This document shows positions 46,513-55,884 of a stretch of DNA of 64,000 bases, in pieces; within the stretch, counting starts at the first letter, position 1, and each line of letters opens with the position of its first letter. The stretch covers positions 20,182,501 to 20,246,500 of the forward strand of contig CM055883.1 in NCBI GenBank assembly GCA_029582165.1, read 5' to 3'. The position numbers and the translations under genes were made by a program. The notes beneath the pieces are model-generated. The model saw only the letters and a list, made by a program, of their open reading frames with translations. It searched no databases and was not told where the DNA came from. Source of the DNA: Portulaca oleracea. Its lineage: Eukaryota > Streptophyta > Magnoliopsida > Caryophyllales > Portulacaceae.

Positions 46513-48632
46513 TACTCCCCTTCTTGTAAAAGAGTTGCCCTCAACTCTTGAGAGTAAAAATCGAGGACCTCTCCACAACTTGGCACCCTAGAGCTCCAAA
46601 CATCCCGACCGCCATGAACAATCACACGAGGCACCCAACAAGCTTCGGAACCCACTATATACCCGTCATCCAAATAAAAGAAGCAGGTTGGAGGCTTGTT
46701 TTGTGGAGGTGAGGGGTTAAGGGACAGAAAGGGGAATTTTTGTGGTGTTTGGGAACTCTCATTCTCACTAGGCTCGCTACAAGGCAAAGACAAAGCAAGA
46801 AGGAGCTCGTCCTTGCCAAGAGCACGCTCTTCCCGTGTTTCGCTCATCATGATAAGGTTCCTCAACTCACTTCCCACCCAGGTTTTATTTTTATGTAGGG
46901 TTAAGGGATTCATGCACTCAAGTCCAAGTAATTGATCTTCGCTCAACACACAATGCCAGGAACATTGCACACCAAATTTCCAATAACACTCACTCAACGA
47001 CAAATCCTCAAATAACCAATGTCGACCAAACAACATGTATGACTCGTTCAAAAAGTTCATGACACAACGACCAATATACGAGCAATATTCATCAAAGGAC
47101 GACACAATTGAAAAGCTCAAAAACTTAGGTTGAACTAGAATCAAGGCATCTTCAATTTCAAATTCGCCACTAAACACCAAACGGACACCAAGATTCTTAG
47201 TATGCCCCTCCAAACATTGGGAATTTTCAACCGGGGACTTCACATGCTCATCATGCAACTTTTCTCGCCAACAAACTTCATCAAACAACCAATGTCTCCC
47301 AAAGATCATGCACGACTCACCCAAAGACTCTACCCCACATTGTACATCTTTCAAGCATGATTCAATAAAATTCACATGAGAGCCTGTGGTTACCTTGTTC
47401 TTCTCATGGTGAAGAATTTGAGTGCCCACGAGCGGAGGGAAATGGGAGTCATCACCATGGTTGCTTAAGTCCTCGATTAGTGGCAATGATAAAACTAAAG
47501 GAGTCTCTTCTTGAACCCTTTCAACAATGCTGGGAGGGACTCCAAAAGTAGTCATACCATGAGAGATGATGGAGTTAACTCTATTGTTGCTAGGCTCAAC
47601 AATTGATGGATGTGAGACGAATGAAGGTGCTTCTTCTTGGGGTTCTTCAACAAGGGTGAGAGGAAGGGCAAGATCGACGTTCGCATCCTTCTCTTGGCTT
47701 GGAACTTTATCAAGATCACTATGTACTTCAAGTAGCTCAAGAGGTTTCCCTTCAACGGTCTCAATGACAATAACCCCATTCATTGAACTTTTCTCTTTCT
47801 CAACGTTTTTCTCATCAACACCTTCTACCATGTCACCTGTATGCTCTTCCACACCAAAGGATTCTTCAATCCAAGTTTCAACCATAGCCATTGTCGGGCA
47901 TTGCAAAACATCATGTCCCACACGTCTACATTTGACACATTTTTGGGACGTAAAGGCCGTTAGTGGGGAACAGTGGAATGGCTTTTCTCGGGAGGAATCC
48001 TCTCTTCTTCTTTGCCCATCAAGTGATGAAATGAGTTCATGGTCTCGCTTGTAAGTACTAGGCAAGAATCGTCGATTCATTAATCGCTTTAGCTTTGTCC
48101 ATGAGGTGACTTTTGCTCGACCCTCCTTAGCTCTTTGTGCCTTGACATTCTTAAACCAAAAGGATGCACCCTTGGTGAGTTTCAACCTCGCAATCTTGTA
48201 GGCTTGTTCATTACTATAATCCCCAGCTTCAAAATACCTATCCAAGATTTGGACCCATTCAAGATAATCTTCGGGGTTGGTGTTGCCATTGAATTCCGGA
48301 ATTTTGATCTTGGTATCATAGAATTCATCCCATGGGGGTTTCTCAACCGCTTCTCGTCGATGATGGCGTCGTAGTAAGCCTCTATCATCGTCACTCGACT
48401 CGTAAGAGGGAGGAGGACGGTTAGGGCTTTGTGCGCGCCTCGAACGTTCAACTCGGGGTGGAACCGGACGCTCTTGGGCGAGGTTATCTAACCGTACCAT
48501 GATGGCATTAAGAGTGTGATTGATGGAGGTGAACCGTTCGCCATGGGTGGCAAGTCGGTTCTCGAGAGCCCGATGTCGAGGGCTACCCCGGTGGCTTGAT
48601 TCCTCTCGATCGGAATCATCGTGACCATCCAT
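46206..48632 (-). CDS. Intact gag-only retrotransposon protein, 808 aa (F, interior 3)
   Basis: The frame has no break. The start chosen is ATG at 48630-48632; the frame is open 36 codons further but with no ATG. Residues 1-95 are charged and Arg-rich. Residues 108-199 form the gag core (IKIPEFNGN, EDYLEWVQ, YKIARLKLTKGASFWF, MNRRFLPSTY), and 232-245 a CCHC knuckle CVKCRRVGHDVLQC. Residues 250-430 are acidic. From about 430 to 690, where a pol polyprotein would begin in an autonomous element, lies a Cys/Trp-rich region I cannot place. It contains FGRHWLF twice (444-450, 535-541), each preceded by ES(C/Y)M-type residues. Residues 703-706 (QEGE) are encoded by the polypurine tract, and the last 102 residues lie inside LTR 3. 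Gag is certain; the C-terminal function is unknown. Expression is not shown. Confidence 0.75.
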   Translation of the reverse strand: MDGHDDSDREESSHRGSPRHRALENRLATHGERFTSINHTLNAIMVRLDNLAQERPVPPRVERSRRAQSPNRPPPSYESSDDDRGLLRRHHRREAVEKPPWDEFYDTKIKIPEFNGNTNPEDYLEWVQILDRYFEAGDYSNEQAYKIARLKLTKGASFWFKNVKAQRAKEGRAKVTSWTKLKRLMNRRFLPSTYKRDHELISSLDGQRRREDSSREKPFHCSPLTAFTSQKCVKCRRVGHDVLQCPTMAMVETWIEESFGVEEHTGDMVEGVDEKNVEKEKSSMNGVIVIETVEGKPLELLEVHSDLDKVPSQEKDANVDLALPLTLVEEPQEEAPSFVSHPSIVEPSNNRVNSIISHGMTTFGVPPSIVERVQEETPLVLSLPLIEDLSNHGDDSHFPPLVGTQILHHEKNKVTTGSHVNFIESCLKDVQCGVESLGESCMIFGRHWLFDEVCWREKLHDEHVKSPVENSQCLEGHTKNLGVRLVFSGEFEIEDALILVQPKFLSFSIVSSFDEYCSYIGRCVMNFLNESYMLFGRHWLFEDLSLSECYWKFGVQCSWHCVLSEDQLLGLECMNPLTLHKNKTWVGSELRNLIMMSETREERALGKDELLLALSLPCSEPSENESSQTPQKFPFLSLNPSPPQNKPPTCFFYLDDGYIVGSEACWVPRVIVHGGRDVWSSRVPSCGEVLDFYSQELRATLLQEGEYEPYRVQYRDRCQAFIAGIAVKDKIDEIPTHHHRTKTAHPLVFRNRYTFTKGGVVSITLSWPRRAILVGVRRGSGLVNDLGGLGTGLGYPGNEGRGGIKSRK

Positions 48633-48960
48633 ATCGAGGGAAAGGTATGGGACGAATTGTGTTTGGGATATTTTCTGGAGTTTGGGGGTTTTCCTGTAGT
48701 TGGCTTGTGTTTGGATAAGGGTTCTTTGTGTTTTTCTCACTTGGGCATTTTATCGAACACCTTGTGTGCACAACTTTCCAACTCTTCCTCAAAGCTCCAA
48801 TATGCATCAAAATCAACAAACACAATAGCAATAACAATTTCTCCAACACACATGGAGTCACAAGGGTTGGGGAACACCAATATTTCAATCAAAATACCAA
48901 AATTCCAACAATAGAGAACAAACTAGCAAGAACAATGGAAAACTCAAGCTAGATGAATAA

Positions 48961-48978
48961 CCTTGTGCTCTGATACCA
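48961..48978 (-). other. Primer-binding site, initiator tRNA-Met type (F)
   Basis: The minus strand reads TGGTATCAGAGCACAAGG, whose first 12 bases match the complement of plant initiator tRNA-Met. It sits 2 bp from LTR 4. Equivalent sites lie before LTRs 2 and 3. Confidence 0.8.
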
Positions 48979-48980
48979 AA

Positions 48981-50344
48981 TGGAGCGTGGCGCGATGGGA
49001 GAGATTGTAGACTTAGCTTGAGTTGTTGTTGTAGAAGAGATGAGAGAAATCCATAAGCAATAGAATAAGGGGAGAAAGATGAACATCTCAATCACCCATG
49101 CTTGAACTTCTCAACAATAGCCTTGAACTTGAATAATAACAAGAATAATAACCAAAATCAACCAATATCAATAACCTTGAACACCAAAGGGATTGGATAT
49201 GACCTTGGATAAAGGAGATTCCACCACCAAAGCCTAACACCCCACCATGACCATCATAAAGGAAGAATCCACCAAATGATCAATAAAGGAATGACTAGAA
49301 ACACCACCATTAATCAATGGATAAAGTAATCTAGATTTACAGAGAAAACTTAGGGAAACCCTAACCAATGCATAAGCATATTCATAATCATCAAAAGCTG
49401 CTGGAAAAAAAGTCCTAACAAGCTATTTATACTAAACCAGAAATTAAGTAAAAACAGAGCAAAAATAACGAAACTTCGCGTTCTTCCAGAAGGTTGGCTC
49501 GGGCGAGCCAGGTAGTGGCTCGGGCGAGCAGGCCTTCTGCCCGTAACAAATCGTCGCTCGTGTGCGCGACATAACCTGGCAGTAGCCTAGCTCGGGCGAG
49601 CCAGGGGGTTGCTCGGGCGAGCAGGCCCACTGAGGGGTTGACCACGTACGCGACACATCTGGCAGGCGCTAGGACAAATCTGGCAGATGCTTGGCTCGGA
49701 CGAGCCAAGGAGCGGCTCGGGCGAGCAGTCCCACTGAGAGGTTGACCATGTGCGCGGAAAAGTCTGGCAGAATGGTGGCTCGGGCGAGCCACAGGGTGGC
49801 TCGGGCGAGCCATGCTTCTGGGCAGTTTTTCCCTGCCGACTTCCAACGCGCATAACTTCTTCATCCGAACTCCGTTTTAGGCCCGTAAGATATCGTTGGA
49901 AAGCTCTCAGTGTGTACTATAAGCTCCCAAAATTTGAGACCTATCGGAGTTATATTGAAGGAGTTATGGCCCAAAGCGTGAAGGCGCGCGCATTTCCAAC
50001 CTTTGATCGCCTTCTCCCCTGCAAGTTATTAACTTGGTTACTTCCGAGACTTTATACCACCACGCCCTTCATTTCCGGGATAGCCCAATCCAGTCCCGAG
50101 GCCTCCGAGGTCATTGACAAGTCCCGAGCCTCTCCTTACTCCAACAAGGATGGCTCGCCGAGGCCACGATAGTGTGATGCTCACCACCCCACCTTTTGTA
50201 AAGGTGTAACGATTCCTGAAAACGAGTGGGTGAGCGGTTTTAGTCCGGTGATGATGGGTCGGGATTTCATCGATCTTATCTTTAACCGCAATCCCGGCTA
50301 TGAAAGCTTGGCACCGATCCCGATACTGAACCCGATACAGTTCA
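48981..50344 (-). repeat. F LTR 4 (outermost 5' LTR)
   Basis: 1364 bp, the longest copy. TATTTATA lies at 49424-49431 (TATAAATA on minus). The target duplication CTCCC follows at 50345-50349. Confidence 0.9.
49494..49816 (-). promoter_or_regulatory. GC-rich palindrome cluster in F LTR 4
   Basis: Eight copies of CTCGG-n-CGAGC (full form GGCTCGGGCGAGCC) in about 320 bp, starting 63 bp upstream (minus strand) of the TATA-like box. Copies in LTRs 1-3 lie at 38095-38405, 41851-42165 and 45663-45985 and vary in the TATA-proximal part. Confidence 0.6.
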
Positions 50345-51167
50345 CTCCCGGTTCCAATCGGAACGTGAAAGGAATCGGGGGTCTCACTGATCACTCAATA
50401 AAGGGAGTCTAAGAATGTAAGTCATGACTAGTACCCAAGACAGGGTCGAAAATGCTCAGACCGGTTACTTTTAAAGAAGATTAAGAACGACTTCTCAATT
50501 TCGACAAGAAGATCCAAGAAACAAAGCAAAACAAAGCGAAAACGAAAACTGAAAGGAAACTTTTAAGGCTTTCACTCCCTTTTTTTCTCCGTTTTCACAC
50601 AAAAAATTTTCAAATTTTAAGCAAAAACTAGGAAAACAAAAACCAAAAATCTAGGTGATCTACCCTTGAAACAGAATATCTCCCCCCCACACTTAAAATG
50701 CAACAATGTCCTCATTATGGGAAGGTGTCACAAGAAAAGGGTAGGGAACCTACAAAAACAAACAAACAAAAACAACTAGCAAGTTAAAATGGTGGCGACC
50801 CGAGCCCACACGGCTCCAACAGCAAAATATAATCCCAACACAAACACTCAAAGGGGTTCACCACCCAAAAGAAAATCAAGCATGCGACGGATCATGATGA
50901 TAATTCGCATAGGAAAGAGTAAGGTGGAAAGATATTACCTTGAGCTCTTTAAAACAAATGATTACTCAATCTGCGATCCATGAAAATCGAGCAAAGGGTT
51001 AGGATAATCAAGCAAAAACAATCAAAGCTCGTAAGATCCGCATGCAAGATTAGAAAACATGAAAAGGAGACTAACTAAGAAAAGAAAATAACTCAAAAGA
51101 AAGAAATAAAAGTATGTGTTGTCTCCCATAAAGCGCTTGTTTAAGGTCCCGAGCTTGACCTAATTAC
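50345..51167 (-). mobile_element. 3' interior of E2, right part
   Basis: This resumes E2 after array F. The CTCCCGGTTCCAATCGG join continues the E1 sequence at 32040. No gene is seen. Confidence 0.75.
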
Positions 51168-53912
51168 TTACTTGATTCTCGAAAGGCGTGGTGTGCAAGA
51201 AAGGAGCATGGTAAGCTTTTTCCACCAACTCTTCTTCCTTCTCCTCCCGCGTATTCTAATAGAAATCATGAATAAACTGGAATGATCATCCGGTGGTCTA
51301 GCCAACTCCAAAGGAATTAAGGGCAATGGCCTCCTAAACTTACTCCCCCAATGTTTCTTCTCCCTTTTCCATCGCTTCCTCTTCTTGCGCAAGAATTTAG
51401 CATGCTTCCTTGAAGACTTGATAGGCCGGATAGAAAGAGAAGATAGCTCCGGCTTGATATTCGATGATGTGCCGGGTCTCAGGCTTCGGTAAGCCATCTC
51501 TCTCACTTTCATATTCTCAATATATGTTTCTCCCAAGGCAATCTCCCTCCTCAAAGGCACAGTGTTGAGGAAGTCACCACGAAAGGTGAGACTATCTCTA
51601 TAAAGCGCAAAATGAATAGATTTAGGGTGAATTTCTCCATCCCAATCATCCGGTTCCACTTTAAGAAAATAAGACTCCTTTTGGGGTTTATCCAAGATGC
51701 CTACCACCGCATTGGCCTTGAAATGAGATTCTTTGTGGGATTTCATTCTTGAAGGGTCAATGTCAAAATCAATACGATCTCTACCCACATGAAGAGACAA
51801 ACGGCTTCTTTTCACATCTATGGTAGCTCCTACAGTAGCCAAAAAGGGTCGACCAAGAATAATAGGATTTCTCAAATCTTCATCCATCTCCAAAATAACG
51901 AAGTCACAAGGGATAAGGAAACTTCCCACTTGAACTGGGATGCCTTCTAATATTCCCAAGGGCCTCCTAACACTTCGGTCTGCAAGTTGCAAGTTAATAG
52001 TTGTAGGGGCCTAGTCATCAAGGTTCAACTTCTTACATATAGAGTGTGGCATGACACTCAGACTTGCCCCCAAGTCACATAATGCATTATCAATCTTCAT
52101 ATCACTAATTAAGCATGGAATAGAGAAACTACCGGGATCAGCTAGTTTCTCGGGGCACTTGCTTCCCATAATGGCGTTGCAACTAACCGTGAGATGAACG
52201 ATCGACGACTCCTTGATTCTTCTCTTGTTTGTCAAGAGGTCCTTGATATGTTTCTTGAATGAAGGGAGCTCCGACATGGCATTTAGAAATGGTATATTAA
52301 CTTGGAGCTTCTTCATCATCAAAATAAACTTAGAGAATTTATCATCATTCTTTTGTTGAACCAATCTTCCGGGAAATGGGACTGGAGGTCTATTTGAAAC
52401 GGGTTTCTCCAATGGGTTTTCATGAATATCCTCCCTCAATACTTCCTTTCCTTTCTCTCATCTTTCCTCAATCTCTACACTCTCTTCCAACTTCACTTTT
52501 TCTTCATCCTCGGCCTCATTAACCACAACATCATTCTCCTTTTCTTCAATCCTAGCCTGCTCAACTTCTAAGTCCTCCTCTTCATTGCTCTCTACCTCAA
52601 TTCCCTCATTCTCTCCCAAAGGTCTCTCCTCTTCCACATTCTCCTCCACTACCATAGGTTCTTCAATTTTTCTTCCATTCCTTAGGGTAATGGCTTCAAC
52701 TTGCTCCCCTTGGATGGGTTGAGGTTGAATGGGTTGAGAAAAGTATACTTGTTGAGCAACTTGGGTCATTTGGGTTTCAAGGTCTCTAAGGCGAGCACCC
52801 TCACTTTCTTGATTAGCCACAATTTGGTGCAACAACTTTTCAATCATAGAATCTTGAGATGGTTGAGAAAATTGAGGTTGTGAGGTGGGTTGAGGTGAAA
52901 ACTCTTCTTGAAAATATGCATGATGGTCATAAACTTGAGAAACAGGATCAAATGTAGGATTGACAAATGTAGTATAACCAGGATCATAATCCTCATAAAA
53001 ATGGGAATAGAGTTGGTTGGAATAAACGACATTCACATGTTCTACTTGACGATACTCCGCACATTGATGCTCGAGATGTGGAGCGGGAATTGATGCAAAG
53101 GCTTGCATACCTTGGGCTAAGTTGAACTGGTTGGAAACTTCATCATTCACCATCTTCTTTTGCAAATCAAGGACGGTAGCCATTAGAAGCTTGATAGTGG
53201 GGTTGTGTTCCAAAGAATCATCCCCATTTCCTGAATTTTGGCCGCCTCCCCAACTAGGCACATTCTGAGATAGCTCATGAAGGAAAATATTGGCTTCCTC
53301 CGCAGTCTTCTTTAGGAACATCCCTCCGGACGCATTATTAATAGATTCTCTAAGAGGACCACGGAGCCCATGATAGAAATGTTGAAGCAACATCCAATCC
53401 GGTAAATTATGATGAGGGCACTGTCGTTGAAGACTCTTAAATCTCCCCCAAGCATCGAAAAGACTCTCTCCCAGCCCTTGCTTGAAACTCAAAAATTCTG
53501 CTCGAAGTCGGTATGTCTCCTCCACCGGAAAGAAACGATGAAGAAAGTCTCCTTTGAGTGTCTCCCATGAAGAATAAAAACCAGGTGGACATGTTTGTAG
53601 CCATATCTTCGATTTCCCCGCAAGAGTGAGAGGAAAGAATTTCAACTTCAAATATTCTGATGATATCCTTGAAATATGAATAAAGCTAATCCGGTCTTCG
53701 AACTTATCAATATGAGCAATTGGACTTCCAGCAGCATCGTCCCCATGAAACGGGTTTCTTTCGAAGACGTCAAGTAAGTGTAGCTTAAACTCGAACACAG
53801 CATCGGGTGGTAATGGTGGTAATGTGATAAGACTGCCTCCCGTACCCAATGATGGAACGACATATGATAGAAGGGTACGAGGTGAACCAGCTTGAGCTTG
53901 ACCCGTTAGAAT
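51168..53912 (-). pseudogene. Athila-type gag-protease of E2 (two stops, start lost)
   Basis: A single minus frame covers the whole protein with only two internal stops, at 52458 (CGA in E1, TGA here) and 52011 (TAG). The start codon used in E1 is ACG here; the first remaining ATG is at 53849. Order: gag N-terminus, gag core (SFKQGLGESLFDAWGRFKSL, QHFYHGLRGPLRESINNASGG, KKTAEEANIFLHEL), Gln-rich linker, acidic repeats, protease (CDLGASLSVMPHS, then IILGRPFLATVGATID after the TAG), a conserved DWDG region and a very basic C-terminus. In Athila elements reverse transcriptase normally follows; here the frame ends at 51168 with non-coding sequence after it. Confidence 0.75.
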
Positions 53913-54034
53913 GCGAAAACTCCTACAAGAAATGAAGAAGCATCAAATTCATTTGGATTGGCACAAACTGATTTCTAGCGTGAAAGCAAGCTCAAATAAC
54001 CAAAAACCAAGAAACTAAAATTAGGGGCGCTGGC

Positions 54035-54052
54035 TCCCCGGCAACGACGCCA
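54035..54052 (-). other. Primer-binding site, tRNA-Asp type (E2)
   Basis: TCCCCGGCAACGACGCCA on the plus strand, one change from the tRNA-Asp 3' end, 5 bp from the right-hand family-3 LTR. Confidence 0.75.
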
Positions 54053-54057
54053 TTTTG

Positions 54058-55626
54058 TGTAACAGTGGTTTTGTGGACCTCGGTTTTTTATCGTTCTTTC
54101 TCAGGGAGCTAGCGGCCATGGTCATAGAAACTAAGTCAATGGTCGGGTCGAGATTGCTAAGGTAAGGTATTTGGTTTGAAGAGGCGATCACGAAGCAACA
54201 AATAAAACTAAGGACGGTCAAGGAATGGAAAATGGGCTTCGGAGGCTTTTCGGGATGCAAACAGGGATGAGGAAATGGGTTTTGCAACAAGTGAATAACA
54301 AGGAGGGAGAATCAAGTGGCAATTCCGTTAGAAAATACCAACCGAGCTTCCTCATTCGAGGATAGTCCGGATTAACTTCCCCAAAGTCCACCACGGACCC
54401 GGAGGGTTAATGAAACGGAATTTCCTAGTTAGCCTCTATTCACTTTCGTGAGTAGAGTACTAACTATCCCAATTCCAACCTTCAAACTCAAGTGTTGGAT
54501 GTGTTTGGGGACTTTCGAACCCAAATACATCCCACTTGAGGGAAGGAAAGGAGTGGGAAATTGATTTCCCAACTAATTACTCACTAATGTTGCTAACCTA
54601 AACCTAATCACCCATTCACACCCTTAATTACCCCCTAACCCATATGGTTTCTAGCCACTAATCATGATAAAAACTATGCTAACAACATCCAAACCAAACC
54701 TAAACATGATTTCTAACATCAAACAACCATAAACAAGAAAAATAATCAATATAGCAAGCAAAGAAATTAAGAACAAGCAAAGTAATTAGCAAGGTAATTA
54801 ATAAAAGAGTTAAGGGAAGAGAATACTTATCAAAGTGCTGTAGATGAACAAGAGAAAGCAATAAAAAGATGATCCAACAATCTCTCAATTGTTTGAATCC
54901 CTAAATCTTCAATAACAAACACAAATCTCCAAAACCCTATATTAATCTCTCACTAATCTCTCTCTAAAACTCCTAATTACAAGGCTGGAAATAATGTCTA
55001 ACACTCTCCCCGATCCCCCTAAGAAATCGTGAACAAGGATTATATATACAAGTGGAGATTTGTTGGCAAAACGCAGCGCACAGCCGAAAACATCGCGCAG
55101 AACATAAGGAGACCGTGGGTATGGTCTAGGAGACCGTGGCTACGGTCTATGGGACCGTGGATACGGTCTTGTGTAGCGAACTGCAGATTTCGCTTCTCTT
55201 CGCCCCCTTGTGGCTACGGTCTCCCAAGACTCGGCCTCTTCTTTCCTTGGACAAGTCTTGAACCCATCGTGGTTGCGGTCATCATGACCATGGCCACGGT
55301 CCAGCTCGGCTTCAACTTCTTCTGCTCCTGACTTGACTGCACCGTGGCTGCGGTCATCATGACCGTGGGCACGGTCTTGCTTGGTCCTAACTTTAGCAAA
55401 TTCACTTCCTTTTGAGCTACTTGACAAGTTCGGCCTTTCCGCTTCCTTCGCCTTTGACTCGACCAAGACTCGGGAAATCTCGGGATTCCCGAAATAGTTG
55501 CAAAAAGGCCCTTTTTACCACGTTTTGAGTAAAAACTCTGAAATCTACAAAATTACCAAAAACGCATTAAAAGTTATTGATTTAAACTACGAAACAAGTC
55601 AAAAGCCAAAGGATTTAGGCGGTATT
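54058..55626 (-). repeat. Family-3 LTR, right copy (E2 5' LTR)
   Basis: 1569 bp. Identity to the other copies stops at GGCGGTATT, after which TAGAC and unrelated sequence follow; this sets the LTR end. TATATATA (minus) lies at about 55040-55049, with the palindrome cluster at 55110-55380. Confidence 0.8.
55110..55380 (-). promoter_or_regulatory. GC-rich palindrome cluster in the right family-3 LTR
   Basis: GACCGTGG..ACGGTC repeats with several degraded units; part of the array present in the left LTR is missing around 55230. It lies upstream (minus strand) of the TATA-like box. Confidence 0.5.
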
Positions 55627-55884
55627 TAGACAAAAAAATGGGTCTAAACATTGACACACAAAATGTATGAATACTATAGTTTACTAGGGAGGATCGGTAA
55701 TACTATTCGAGAGGTATCCAACCAAAATTACTATACTGGAGAATCAGTGGTCGCTGCACTGTTCAAGTCCTGCAAAACACACACGGGTTAGACTAACAGA
55801 AAAGCGCGACTTTGATTAATACCTTTAATCTTGTTTACTTAACTTAACTAGTACGTCTTATGGGGTAGTTACCACTGGGTTATT

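Larger units (their letters stand above)
37582..50344 (-). mobile_element. Tandem array of gag-only LTR element F: four LTRs, three interiors
   Basis: Four LTRs (37582-38904, 41349-42690, 45157-46512, 48981-50344), each beginning TGGAGCGTGG and ending GTTCA, alternate with three interiors of about 2.45 kb. The period is about 3.8 kb. Minus orientation follows from the initiator-Met-type primer site left of each internal LTR start (TGGTATCAGAGCAC on the minus strand) and the AAGAAGGGGAGTA polypurine tract right of each LTR end. CTCCC flanks the whole array once on each side (37577-37581, 50345-50349), so the array occupies a single insertion site in E2. There is no polymerase. Such gag-only elements are known in plants as TR-GAG; a shared-LTR tandem of three is unusual. 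Confidence 0.9.
30181..55626 (-). mobile_element. Tandem family-3 retrotransposons E1 and E2 sharing a middle LTR
   Basis: Three LTRs of one family (30181-31736, 35763-37273, 54058-55626) separate two interiors with the same minus-strand order: non-coding part, then gag-protease, then tRNA-Asp-type primer site. The middle LTR is followed on its right by E2's own 3' interior, so it serves both elements. Outer flanks are TTGAC (left) and TAGAC (right), a possible 5-bp duplication with one change. E2 is split by the F array. Neither interior has reverse transcriptase or integrase. Confidence 0.8.

Noticed and set aside
39939..48054. Repeated 162-codon plus-strand frames in the F interiors
   Set aside because: Exact antisense shadows of the gag frame; they recur only because the units are copies.
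38095..49816. CRISPR-like array of regularly repeated palindromes
   Set aside because: Spacing is irregular, the sequence between repeats is itself repeated in each LTR, no cas genes are present, and the setting is a plant genome.
8763..54052. Possible tRNA genes at the CCCCGGCAACGGCGCCA sites
   Set aside because: Only the last 18 bases of a tRNA-Asp are matched, always next to an LTR; they are primer-binding sites.
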